Source: a virus. From it: DNA of 49,279 bases. A program made the translations under genes and the position numbers. Shown one piece after another: positions 1 to 5,613 of the stretch. The stretch covers positions 1 to 49,279 of IMG/VR virus record IMGVR_UViG_3300011013_000021. One strand, given 5' to 3'. The notes under the pieces are model-generated. The model did not search any database, had not been told where the DNA came from, and saw only the letters and a list, made by a program, of their open reading frames with translations. Numbering within the stretch: the stretch's first letter is position 1; each line of letters starts with the position of its first letter.

Positions 1-1230
1 ATCTTCATTACGCTGAACATCTTCCATAATGCGACCAAAGGTTTGGTCAGCACCAGTATCTACAGCCTCAATTGACTGCTCAGACACCAGAGGGCGTCTG
101 GCGTTTTGTTTTTGAACAAGAGTGGGGGCTGGAGCAGCGGAGCCGCCCAGTGAAGGTAAAGAATTCAAGTCTTGGTTTATTTCGCTTAAAACAGTAGGAT
201 CGTTTGCAAAAGTTTTTTGTGCCCAGTTTTTATAATCTTGAACTGTTTCTGTGGTTAGAGGTATATTTGGGTCTTGAATTTTATTGGCAAGATTAAGAAG
301 TGAAGAAGGGGCTTCTGTATTAATATAATCTTCGTCAATTACAGACTCAACAACGTCAGACATAGAAGAACGAATTCTATCTAAATCTTTTTGTTGATTT
401 CTTGCAGCGCGAGAAGCAAGGTCAGAAGAAGGAGCTGGGGCAACAGCGCCCGTGCTTTCTATGTAAGAACGAGGTGTAAAATCAATAGCTAATTGAGAAG
501 AAGTTGTTTTGTAAGAATCTTGAACAGGGAAGACAGCCTCCCGCTCCGAACCCTTAAGCAATTGTGAAAGATCTGACTTAAATTCAGGTCCTCTTAGTTC
601 TAACTGTCTATCACCAAGACTTGCTCTTAGATTCTCAAGATCTTGTCTTTGTTGTTGTGATTGATTTAAATAAACTTCTTTACGTTGTGATTTACCTTTA
701 ATATCAGGAACATAATCTTGCTCAGCAACAGAACCTAGCGGTCTACGTTCCACTGCAGCAGAATAAACTTCTTTTTTTGATTTACCTGAACGATCAAAAG
801 GAATAGCTTTTGCTAGCTCCTGTGATGTAGGTTCTGGTATTGCTTCTTCCAGGGATTTAAACAATTGCCCCATTCTTTCGTTGGGAGGATCAAAAGATTT
901 AGCTGGAACATTTAAGTCGGCAGTTTTAACACCGGTTGTTGCACCGGCCCCTTTGGGCCTCACCCTGCTAGCAAGTGCTTCTCGGAGCTTTCCAAACCTT
1001 CCACCAGTAGCGAGAGCTGCTGCACTGGCACCTAAGCCGGCAACCAAGGCTGTTTTACCTGTAGTGTCAATAAAATTACCCTGATCTAACTCTTCTTTCG
1101 TAGCTGAAAGCTGTCCTTGGCGAAATCCAACTACTTGAGGCGCAATTTCTGCCCTTTCTTGTGCATCTCTGGGTACAGGAGTGCCAGTAGCTCTGCTGTA
1201 TGCGTAAAAATCAGCTTCAGATAAAGGCAT
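1..1230 (-). CDS. Virion-type protein, C-terminus cut off by window edge
   Basis: A reading frame of 410 codons starts at an ATG at 1230 and stays open to the left edge, so the stop lies outside the window. The product is rich in Gln, Ser, Ala and charged residues. It has a short hydrophobic Gly/Ala-rich stretch near residues 57-75 and two related KEVY-containing segments around residues 145 and 180. No enzyme motif is visible. Long, low-complexity, hydrophilic minus-strand genes of this kind are typical of phage structural or internal virion proteins, and the 1248-aa gene at 44424 is similar in style. The function is inferred from composition and context only. Confidence 0.75.
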   Translation of the reverse strand, partial: MPLSEADFYAYSRATGTPVPRDAQERAEIAPQVVGFRQGQLSATKEELDQGNFIDTTGKTALVAGLGASAAALATGGRFGKLREALASRVRPKGAGATTGVKTADLNVPAKSFDPPNERMGQLFKSLEEAIPEPTSQELAKAIPFDRSGKSKKEVYSAAVERRPLGSVAEQDYVPDIKGKSQRKEVYLNQSQQQRQDLENLRASLGDRQLELRGPEFKSDLSQLLKGSEREAVFPVQDSYKTTSSQLAIDFTPRSYIESTGAVAPAPSSDLASRAARNQQKDLDRIRSSMSDVVESVIDEDYINTEAPSSLLNLANKIQDPNIPLTTETVQDYKNWAQKTFANDPTVLSEINQDLNSLPSLGGSAAPAPTLVQKQNARRPLVSEQSIEAVDTGADQTFGRIMEDVQRNED

Positions 1231-1318
1231 TTGAAATTATTTTTATTTTTAGACCTTTTTATATTCTATATCTTAGATATTTATGTTTTATAGTAGATAA
1301 GTACAAGAAAAGTTCCCC
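1231..1318. promoter_or_regulatory. AT-rich divergent intergenic region
   Basis: These 88 bases separate the minus-strand virion gene from the plus-strand 70-aa gene, so they should hold both promoters. A TATAGT -10-like hexamer lies about 30 bases before the plus-strand ATG. No convincing -35 box is visible and no experimental support is available. Confidence 0.35.
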
Positions 1319-1531
1319 ATGAACGCTGAAACACGTAAACAACGTGTGGAAGGACTAGAAGCCATTAAGGCGAGAGCCCTTAACATGGCCGTCCAGGGTG
1401 CAGATTCGCTGGAAGTAAGAGACTTTATTACTGACGCGAAAACATCACTGGCTTACGAACTTCCGGATCGTGAGGCGTTTGATAAAGCAGTCAAGGCAAC
1501 CTTGACTTATAAAAAGAAAAAGGGGAAATAA
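1319..1531 (+). CDS. Small conserved-looking protein, 70 aa
   Basis: The 70-aa product is helical and charged and ends in a Lys-rich tail (KKKKGK). I do not recognise a family. It is a monocistronic unit: it has its own upstream AT-rich region and is followed 26 bases later by a strong intrinsic terminator, which supports real expression. The basic tail would fit a nucleic-acid-associated or virion-packaged protein, but that is speculation. Confidence 0.6.
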   Translation: MNAETRKQRVEGLEAIKARALNMAVQGADSLEVRDFITDAKTSLAYELPDREAFDKAVKATLTYKKKKGK

Positions 1532-1557
1532 TTTTAAATTTATTTTTAAATTTAATC

Positions 1558-1583
1558 GCCGGGGGTAAAACCCCGGCTTTTTT
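1558..1583 (+). terminator. Rho-independent terminator
   Basis: GCCGGGG (1558-1564) pairs with CCCCGGC (1571-1577) across a six-base loop and is followed by six T. This is the strongest intrinsic terminator in the left part of the window. It closes the 70-aa gene and insulates the downstream gene-poor region. Confidence 0.9.
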
Positions 1584-1933
1584 GTGGAATTTTTTGGGGT
1601 AATTAGGGAAAAATAGTACTATTTTAGACGTAATTTTATTGTATTTAATAAAAAGGCCGTATATAACCCTAGACGGGGACTAAAATTTCCTGACCAATCT
1701 CACATACCCCCGCCGACTGCGATTGCGTATAGAAAAAAAGAAAGGGAGGGACTTATGTATGAGGGAGGGGAGCGATCGAGGAGGCACGTTATCCACAACC
1801 TGTGGAAAACTTCCAGGGGGCTGTGGAAAATGTGACTGAAATGTTACCAAACCCACACATTTCCCGCACTAATTGGCGCGCGCTCCTACACACCATGGCC
1901 GCGGTACAGAACAGTTTGGATTGAACAGTACAC
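1584..1933. other. Gene-poor region, candidate replication origin with DnaA-box-like sites
   Basis: About 350 bases hold no convincing ORF. TTATCCACA at 1789-1797 is a perfect match to the bacterial DnaA box consensus. TGTGGAAAA occurs at 1801-1809 and 1822-1830, which is TTTTCCACA on the minus strand, a form I recall from cyanobacterial DnaA boxes. The left side (about 1530-1670) is AT-rich and could serve as an unwinding element. Purine-rich G tracts lie at 1742-1784. Three sites in 42 bases is unlikely to be background, but origin function is inferred. Confidence 0.45.
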
Positions 1934-1980
1934 AGGGGGACGCGCATCCTTACCACGCGTAAACTCAACTCTACCAAAGG
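1934..1980 (+). promoter_or_regulatory. Family B structured leader, copy 1
   Basis: Inner stem ACGCG (1940-1944) pairs with CGCGT (1956-1960) around the 11-base loop CATCCTTACCA. An outer AGGG (1934-1937) can pair with CTCT (1969-1972, one G-U). Compared with copies 2 and 3 the inner stem has changed on both strands (CTGCG/CGCAG there), so pairing is kept while sequence changes. The loop CCTT is complementary to the AAGG (1977-1980) that precedes the ATG at 1988, so the leader could mask the ribosome site. Confidence 0.6.
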
Positions 1981-1987
1981 TTATCCC

Positions 1988-2176
1988 ATGTTCTTCGTCA
2001 TCCTCAACGGTCAACAGCACAGCGCACACTTCTCCAAGGAGGAGGCCGACTCGGTTGCGTTCGATCTTTCGGTCGATCTCAACTACGAAGGTCACCCAGA
2101 TGTGTGTGGCCACGCCAAGATATCCGTTCTCTCGTTCTCCGAGATGATGGAGTCTCCAGTTGAGATGGTCATCTGA
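1988..2176 (+). CDS. Small unknown protein, 62 aa
   Basis: The 62-aa product is acidic and soluble-looking. No family is recognised. Its ATG lies eight bases after an AAGG Shine-Dalgarno-like sequence and directly downstream of family B leader copy 1. It is the first gene of a chain of tiny cistrons separated by structured elements; family A copy 1 follows its stop. Confidence 0.65.
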   Translation: MFFVILNGQQHSAHFSKEEADSVAFDLSVDLNYEGHPDVCGHAKISVLSFSEMMESPVEMVI

Positions 2177-2190
2177 CCAGGCGTGATGCC

Positions 2191-2242
2191 GGGGGATCGA
2201 ATCCCCCACTCAATCATTGCCCAAAGCGGAGATGGGCACCGC
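2191..2242 (+). promoter_or_regulatory. Family A structured intercistronic element, copy 1
   Basis: A hairpin GGGGG/CCCCC (2191-2195, 2203-2207) carries a seven-base T-loop-like loop ATCGAAT. Ten bases later come two interleaved helices: TGCCCA (2218-2223) with TGGGCA (2233-2238), and GCGG (2226-2229) with CCGC (2239-2242). They may form a pseudoknot or be two mutually exclusive hairpins. An AGGAG ribosome site (2249-2253) and the ATG at 2261 follow. Copies 2 and 3 repeat this architecture. Confidence 0.7.
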
Positions 2243-2260
2243 ACTACCAGGAGTTACCCA

Positions 2261-2413
2261 ATGGGTATTCGTCAGAAGCTTGCAATTGGTTTGGCTATTG
2301 CTTCCAAAGCAATAGCTGAAGATCAAAGCAAGGAAAAGTTCCAGGTGCAAATGGACCAGGCTCGCCACAAGCTAGCGAACTGGATTGCACCCAAAGCCAA
2401 GCTGATCCGTTAA
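2261..2413 (+). CDS. Small unknown protein, 50 aa
   Basis: I chose the ATG at 2261 because AGGAG lies eight bases upstream; an earlier in-frame ATG at 2183 falls inside the structured element and would encode it. The 50-aa product is basic and helical. Residues 4-17 are an Ala/Ile-rich helix and the C-terminus is Lys-rich. No family is recognised. It sits between family A copies 1 and 2. Confidence 0.65.
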   Translation: MGIRQKLAIGLAIASKAIAEDQSKEKFQVQMDQARHKLANWIAPKAKLIR

Positions 2414-2420
2414 AGCGGGT

Positions 2421-2473
2421 TGGGAGGTGCAAACCCTCCCACAGTTATTGCCTACAGCGGAGATAGGCACCGC
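2421..2473 (+). promoter_or_regulatory. Family A structured intercistronic element, copy 2
   Basis: Hairpin GGGAGG/CCTCCC (2422-2427, 2435-2440, plus T2421-A2441) has the seven-base loop TGCAAAC. The interleaved helices are TGCCTA (2449-2454) with TAGGCA (2464-2469), and GCGG (2457-2460) with CCGC (2470-2473). Relative to copies 1 and 3, a C-G pair has become T-A (2453/2465), a compensatory change that supports pairing in RNA. AGGAG (2479-2483) and a GTG start (2491) follow. Confidence 0.7.
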
Positions 2474-2490
2474 ACAACAGGAGAACACCT

Positions 2491-2754
2491 GTGGCCGACT
2501 ACTACAACTCAGCTCTCTACGCTACATCTCCTGATGCCATGGCAGACATGGAGATGGGCCTTCCTACCAGGGGGATGCGAGGAGAGGAAGTCTTTCAACA
2601 GATCAAGTATCTGATGGAAGATGGTAATTCTCAAGTTCTTGGCAGAGACCAGGCTTTGCAACTTGCGGTCTGGGCTCTCAAAATTGCTGGGAAGTCTGAT
2701 CTCAAGCATTCAGTTCTTGCGGAGCTTGTAGAGCTTCCTGAGAATTACGGCTGA
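2491..2754 (+). CDS. Small unknown protein, 87 aa (GTG start)
   Basis: The GTG at 2491 is preceded by AGGAG at 2479-2483, the same spacing as in the gene after family A copy 1, so I prefer it to the overlapping frame at 2420. The 87-aa product is acidic and predicted helical, with Met-rich and Leu-rich segments. No domain is recognised. Family A copy 3 follows its stop. Confidence 0.65.
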   Translation: MADYYNSALYATSPDAMADMEMGLPTRGMRGEEVFQQIKYLMEDGNSQVLGRDQALQLAVWALKIAGKSDLKHSVLAELVELPENYG

Positions 2755-2770
2755 CCAGTAAAGGCTGGCA

Positions 2771-2823
2771 CCAGGGGTTCAATGCCCCTGGCAGTTATTG
2801 CCCAAAGCGGAGATGGGCACCGC
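2771..2823 (+). promoter_or_regulatory. Family A structured intercistronic element, copy 3
   Basis: Hairpin CCAGGGG/CCCCTGG (2771-2777, 2785-2791) carries loop TTCAATG, a perfect T-loop pattern. Interleaved helices TGCCCA/TGGGCA (2799-2804, 2814-2819) and GCGG/CCGC (2807-2810, 2820-2823) match copy 1. After the conserved GCACAAC tail this copy diverges and lacks the AGGAG; the next ATG is 40 bases on, at 2863. CCAG/CTGG (2755-2758, 2765-2768) could form an extra small hairpin. Confidence 0.7.
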
Positions 2824-2862
2824 ACAACTACTTTCTTCTGAAACACTTTGTAACATTTCCAC

Positions 2863-3069
2863 ATGAAATGGAGACTTAAGCGTGGCCCTGGTTCTCACAT
2901 CCAGGTTGACAGCTACACCCGATCGCATCCTCCCGCCACCACCAGAGCTGTCGATGCATTCTTGTTTGTCATGGCATCCTTTGCTATGACTATCGTTATC
3001 GGCGCTGCTTTCGGCGTTGATGTCCTTAATCCTAATCCTATTAACAATGTCCAACATTCAAACAGCTGA
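2863..3069 (+). CDS. Small membrane protein, 68 aa
   Basis: The 68-aa product has a basic N-terminal half (RLKRG near residue 4) and one clear transmembrane segment at about residues 31-52, so it is likely inserted in the host inner membrane. No family is recognised. Its 3' end overlaps the next gene by 23 bases in another frame. There is no good Shine-Dalgarno sequence upstream. A holin or antiholin role is possible but unsupported. Confidence 0.55.
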   Translation: MKWRLKRGPGSHIQVDSYTRSHPPATTRAVDAFLFVMASFAMTIVIGAAFGVDVLNPNPINNVQHSNS

Positions 3070-3241
3070 GTTTGACATCAATGAGCCAGTGCATGTAAAG
3101 ATTATGTTTCGCAATGGTCGTTTCATTGTCAATGTGCTGGATATGCATGGCATCTCTCATGAGTGGTGCGTGCCAGTATCTAGCCTGGCAACCACAACAT
3201 CAAACTTAAGTTCAGTACAGGAACTGATTGGTTCCAAGTAA
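3047..3241 (+). CDS. Small unknown protein, 64 aa
   Basis: I prefer the ATG at 3047 (product starts MSNIQTAEF) because the longer frame from 3017 adds a Leu/Ile-rich stretch that is an out-of-frame reading of the previous gene. The product looks beta-rich, with a HVKIMFRNGRF-like strand pattern. It overlaps the preceding membrane-protein gene by 23 bases, suggesting translational coupling. Family is unknown. Confidence 0.55.
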   Translation: MSNIQTAEFDINEPVHVKIMFRNGRFIVNVLDMHGISHEWCVPVSSLATTTSNLSSVQELIGSK

Positions 3242-3247
3242 ACTCAT

Positions 3248-3293
3248 AGGGGGCTGCGCATCCTATAAACGCAGACAACTCAACCCTACGGAG
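3248..3293 (+). promoter_or_regulatory. Family B structured leader, copy 2
   Basis: Inner stem CTGCG (3254-3258) pairs with CGCAG (3270-3274) around loop CATCCTATAAA. Outer AGGG (3248-3251) pairs with CCCT (3284-3287). A CGGAG ribosome site (3289-3293) ends the element and the ATG is at 3302. The loop TCC could pair with GGA of the ribosome site. It is nearly identical to copy 3, 735 bases downstream. Confidence 0.65.
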
Positions 3294-3301
3294 ACTCAAC
3301 C

Positions 3302-3493
3302 ATGTCCATGATCAAAGATTACCTGCATCACCAGATGGATCAGCTGGATGCAATGGCTGACATCGAGATGGATCGCAACGAATTATTGCAAGAGATTGCA
3401 GATACCCTAGCCGTTGACATCCTGAATGAGATCGCAGATCATCAGTATGAACAGGCTATGGATCAACCAGAGCCGAAGGAGTCTTTATTATGA
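3302..3493 (+). CDS. Small acidic helical protein, 63 aa
   Basis: The 63-aa product is strongly acidic and helical, with repeated D/E and M/Q residues, resembling small DNA-mimic or host-takeover proteins only in composition. GGAG in the family B leader lies eight bases before its ATG. Its stop overlaps the next ATG (ATGA), which implies coupled translation. No family is recognised. Confidence 0.6.
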   Translation: MSMIKDYLHHQMDQLDAMADIEMDRNELLQEIADTLAVDILNEIADHQYEQAMDQPEPKESLL

Positions 3494-3876
3494 ACTCCTT
3501 TGATCAAACCACAGATGATCTTATGGATCATCTTCTCACCATCATCACTATCATTATCACGGAACTCTTGTCATGCTTCACCCAACCGCAGCAGCAATCG
3601 CCAAATCACTCACCGGCTACGAAAGTGTCGCCGGCACCAAAGAAGGCGAAGAGCAGTACCAGCCGGAAGTCACGTACGACCCAAGCAAGTTCGTCAAAGA
3701 CGACAAAAGCACACATCCCAAAAACGGTAGCGTCAAGTGTGACTCCAAAGGGGTCTACTGGCTCTACTGGTACCCCAGCGAAGAAGCACCAGGGTGCTGC
3801 GCCATCGACGAAGAAGGCAAGAGCTACGCCTACCTCTACGAAGGATGGTACGAAGTCCCAAGTGTCGAAGACGTAG
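3490..3876 (+). CDS. Possible overlapping ORF, hydrophobic N-terminus and basic S/T/K-rich tail, 128 aa
   Basis: This frame begins with an ATGA overlap with the previous gene. It encodes a hydrophobic helix (residues 11-29) followed by a Ser/Thr/Lys/Pro-rich tail. From 3573 on it overlaps an ORF with a more ordinary composition in another frame, so the tail may be only a shadow. The start position favours at least the first 80 bases being translated. Dual coding is possible. Confidence 0.35.
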   Translation: MNSFDQTTDDLMDHLLTIITIIITELLSCFTQPQQQSPNHSPATKVSPAPKKAKSSTSRKSRTTQASSSKTTKAHIPKTVASSVTPKGSTGSTGTPAKKHQGAAPSTKKARATPTSTKDGTKSQVSKT

Positions 3877-3977
3877 AAGACTATTGTTTATCAGAGACTG
3901 CAATTACTCCTTGTGGAGAAAACGAGGTCGAACCAGATCATCCTGATGGCTGGCCCTGCTTACTTGGATTGATGTGA
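3573..3977 (+). CDS. Unknown protein, 134 aa, Cys/Trp/Tyr-rich acidic C-terminal half
   Basis: The 134-aa product has balanced composition. Its aromatic segment around residues 57-90 contains several Trp, Tyr and paired Cys, and the tail is acidic. Six Cys could bind metal. The more protein-like composition makes this the likelier gene of the two overlapping frames. No clear ribosome site precedes its ATG. It ends just upstream of family B copy 3. Confidence 0.55.
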   Translation: MLHPTAAAIAKSLTGYESVAGTKEGEEQYQPEVTYDPSKFVKDDKSTHPKNGSVKCDSKGVYWLYWYPSEEAPGCCAIDEEGKSYAYLYEGWYEVPSVEDVEDYCLSETAITPCGENEVEPDHPDGWPCLLGLM

Positions 3978-3982
3978 CTAGA

Positions 3983-4028
3983 AGGGGGCTGCGCATCCTA
4001 TAAACGCAGGCAACACAACCCTACGGAG
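3983..4028 (+). promoter_or_regulatory. Family B structured leader, copy 3
   Basis: Inner stem CTGCG/CGCAG (3989-3993, 4005-4009) has loop CATCCTATAAA. Outer AGGG (3983-3986) pairs with CCCT (4019-4022). CGGAG (4024-4028) serves the ATG at 4035. Sequence and spacing match copy 2 almost base for base, which points to recent duplication or strong constraint. Confidence 0.65.
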
Positions 4029-4034
4029 ACAACA

Positions 4035-4304
4035 ATGACCAAAGCAACTTCATTCCTTGGCATGGCACTTCAAAGGTTCATTGCCAATGCTCATCCAGAT
4101 ACATTGTCTTGGATTGAGGCTAACCTTCTTGATGACATGATCAAGATCGATAAGGATTATAAACTTCAAGAACAGTATGCAGAGGAAAGTCTCTTTGCAT
4201 CTAAAGTGTTAGACCTGTCGATGAAACATGATTGGCCAGCTAGTAAGATTGAGGCTAGAGCCCATGAGATCTTAGATGAGCAAACTAAACCTCGAAACAC
4301 TTGA
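4035..4304 (+). CDS. Small unknown helical protein, 89 aa
   Basis: The 89-aa product is helical and charged, without transmembrane segments or recognised motifs. GGAG seven bases before the ATG belongs to family B copy 3. Its last 29 bases overlap the next ORF. It is the last gene of the leader-punctuated cluster. Confidence 0.65.
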   Translation: MTKATSFLGMALQRFIANAHPDTLSWIEANLLDDMIKIDKDYKLQEQYAEESLFASKVLDLSMKHDWPASKIEARAHEILDEQTKPRNT

Positions 4305-4473
4305 CGATGGTCAGATCAAAGTATGTCTGACTGAGGACCAGGTAACTGCATGCTGCTACGTCAGTAGCATGCACCTGGTAGATGAGAAAGAGAAGCAATT
4401 GCAACAATCAATTGCTAGACAGAAGAACAAGATGGGGGCTGCGAGGATCGAACTCGCCTCAGCCGAATTATGA
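4276..4473 (+). CDS. Small ORF, 65 aa, runs into antisense tRNA
   Basis: The first 52 or so codons look like a real acidic protein (DDGQIKVCLTEDQ near the start). The last 13 codons, from about 4435, are simply the antisense of the tRNA-Met gene. That arrangement is often an annotation artefact, but no earlier stop exists, so if the gene is real its C-terminus is made from tRNA antisense. A near-palindrome around GCATGC lies inside it (about 4348-4373). Confidence 0.45.
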   Translation: MSKLNLETLDDGQIKVCLTEDQVTACCYVSSMHLVDEKEKQLQQSIARQKNKMGAARIELASAEL

Positions 4474-4505
4474 GTTCGGTGCATTCACCAGATTGCTAAG
4501 CCCCC
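4433..4505 (-). tRNA. tRNA-Met/Ile2 (anticodon CAT)
   Basis: On the minus strand the 73-base cloverleaf has acceptor GGGGGCT (4505-4499) pairing with AGCCCCC (4440-4434) and discriminator A at 4433. The anticodon stem is CCGAA/TTCGG with loop CTCATAA, and the T-arm is GCGAG/CTCGC with loop TTCGATC. The anticodon stem lacks the three G-C pairs of initiator tRNA, so it is an elongator tRNA-Met, or tRNA-Ile if the C34 is lysidinylated. It is the only minus-strand tRNA in a plus-strand region. Confidence 0.9.
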
Positions 4506-4513
4506 TGCATCGA

Positions 4514-4624
4514 TCAGATCATACCTCTTCGATGCGCTTGATACAATGCTCCGCAACAAAAGCACAGACTAAACCAAGTGTAAAGATTGATTGGACAATC
4601 TTCAATTGTGAGAAGTTCAATCAT
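4514..4624 (-). CDS. Possible 36-aa membrane peptide upstream of tRNA-Met
   Basis: An ATG at 4624 opens 36 codons ending in TGA at 4514-4516, only eight bases before the 5' end of the minus-strand tRNA. The peptide has a hydrophobic, Cys-rich centre (WFSLCFCC) and a basic tail. No ribosome site is evident. The close coupling to the tRNA suggests a short minus-strand transcript carrying both. It may also be chance. Confidence 0.3.
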   Translation of the reverse strand: MIELLTIEDCPINLYTWFSLCFCCGALYQAHRRGMI

Positions 4625-4802
4625 GATAGGAATGAATGCCTACTGATTCACTCTGATCATTGAAAATATATCTTGGTGTGTTCCAGGATACAACGTCAGG
4701 GTATTGGGATTGTTCCATAGACAGGAACCCCCAAGCCCCCAGGGAGAACCAGGGATACATCTTTATTTCATATAGATACCTACTTCTCTTCCACTTAACT
4801 TC
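4625..4802. other. Intergenic stretch, no convincing gene
   Basis: This stretch must hold the promoter for the minus-strand tRNA. It contains GTTCC/GGAAC and C-rich tracts around 4712-4745. A TTG-initiated frame runs through it (4660-4893) but overlaps the DUF4236-like gene and looks like noise. I see no family A, B or C element here. Confidence 0.4.
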
Positions 4803-5009
4803 ATGTCTAAACGTTCTCTTTTCAACTTTGACAAAGACATTAAAGGTTTCAACGTCACAGAACGTGGCGTCAAATCGTATTCCAGGCGACTGAAGCTTGG
4901 TCCCTTGTCCCTTACACTCAACGTGCGTGGTTCAGGTGTTCGTGCATCTGTCTCCGTACCAGGTACTGGGCTTTCCAAACAGAACATCCCTATCATCAAC
5001 TTCAAATGA
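4803..5009 (+). CDS. DUF4236-like small protein, 68 aa
   Basis: The C-terminal two thirds match the pattern I know from DUF4236: a KLGP turn, beta-rich alternating residues (LTLNVRGSGVRASVSV) and the PGTGLS signature near residues 53-58. The family is of unknown function and usually short. The leader before the ATG is pyrimidine-rich and lacks a Shine-Dalgarno sequence. The stop overlaps the next ATG (ATGA). Confidence 0.65.
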   Translation: MSKRSLFNFDKDIKGFNVTERGVKSYSRRLKLGPLSLTLNVRGSGVRASVSVPGTGLSKQNIPIINFK

Positions 5010-5257
5010 CCACTACTCCACTCATCAAGACTAGCGAGACTCAACGTAATAAACGTTTGACTCTCATCAAAACCATCGTGAACAATGCTGATGAACTTCA
5101 GATGATCTGTTCTCGCATGGAAACATTTGGTGGCAGCTGGATGCGTATTCAAGCGCAAGCCTTGCGTGCCGCCGATCCCAATATCAGGCTCCGTACTCTG
5201 ATTGCATTTCCTGAAATCATTCAGAAGTATGGACCATCTGGTCCCTTTGCTGACTGA
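5006..5257 (+). CDS. Unknown protein, 83 aa
   Basis: The 83-aa product is helical and basic in its first half and has no recognised motif. It starts inside the stop of the DUF4236-like gene (ATGA overlap), so translation is probably coupled. Confidence 0.6.
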   Translation: MTTTPLIKTSETQRNKRLTLIKTIVNNADELQMICSRMETFGGSWMRIQAQALRAADPNIRLRTLIAFPEIIQKYGPSGPFAD

Positions 5258-5262
5258 TCTTT

Positions 5263-5538
5263 ATGTCAAACTCTATCAACAAAATTCTTGAGGTTTTTAT
5301 CGATGGCAATCAATGCTTCGTTACTGCAGACATTGAAGACATGGTGCAAGTCCGTCCTGCCAGTAGTTGGAGTGATCCTCCTGAACCTGCTGAGTTCTGC
5401 TCTGCAACCTGCATGGGAAGATTTAGTATCGATGATCATGTCTTACCTTCCAACTTCTATGGCCCAGAAATGGAGCTGCTATGCGAGAGCATAGACATGG
5501 ACTGGGAGGTTGCATCGTATGCAACTATTGATGACTAA
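5263..5538 (+). CDS. Unknown acidic protein, 91 aa
   Basis: The 91-aa product is acidic, with Cys residues near positions 48, 51 and 75, and has no recognised family. It follows the previous stop by five bases, which suggests an operon from 4803. No Shine-Dalgarno sequence is seen; the leader reads TGATCTTT before the ATG. Confidence 0.6.
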   Translation: MSNSINKILEVFIDGNQCFVTADIEDMVQVRPASSWSDPPEPAEFCSATCMGRFSIDDHVLPSNFYGPEMELLCESIDMDWEVASYATIDD

Positions 5539-5552
5539 TCTTTGACTCACAT

Positions 5553-5584
5553 CACTGGGCATCCTTACGGTGTAAGTCCCAGTG
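5553..5584 (+). promoter_or_regulatory. Two-tier hairpin in the leader of the PcfJ-like gene
   Basis: CACTGGG (5553-5559) pairs with CCCAGTG (5578-5584). Inside, CTTAC (5564-5568) pairs with GTAAG (5572-5576) around a three-base loop. The hairpin ends 29 bases before the preferred ATG (5614). The unpaired CATC next to the inner stem resembles the start of the family B loop. It may control translation. If the TTG at 5542 were the start, the structure would lie in coding sequence. Confidence 0.5.
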
Positions 5585-5613
5585 CTTTTATTCACTTCAC
5601 CTTACTATCTCAA

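Noticed and set aside
2183-2260. Upstream extension of the 50-aa gene
   Set aside because: The extension reads through family A copy 1; AGGAG precedes the ATG at 2261.
4382-4663. 93-codon plus ORF over the tRNA-Met
   Set aside because: Its sequence is mostly antisense of the tRNA and of the 36-aa ORF and has unusual composition.
4660-4893. TTG-started 77-codon ORF
   Set aside because: It overlaps the DUF4236-like gene and lacks a ribosome site; composition is not protein-like at the end.
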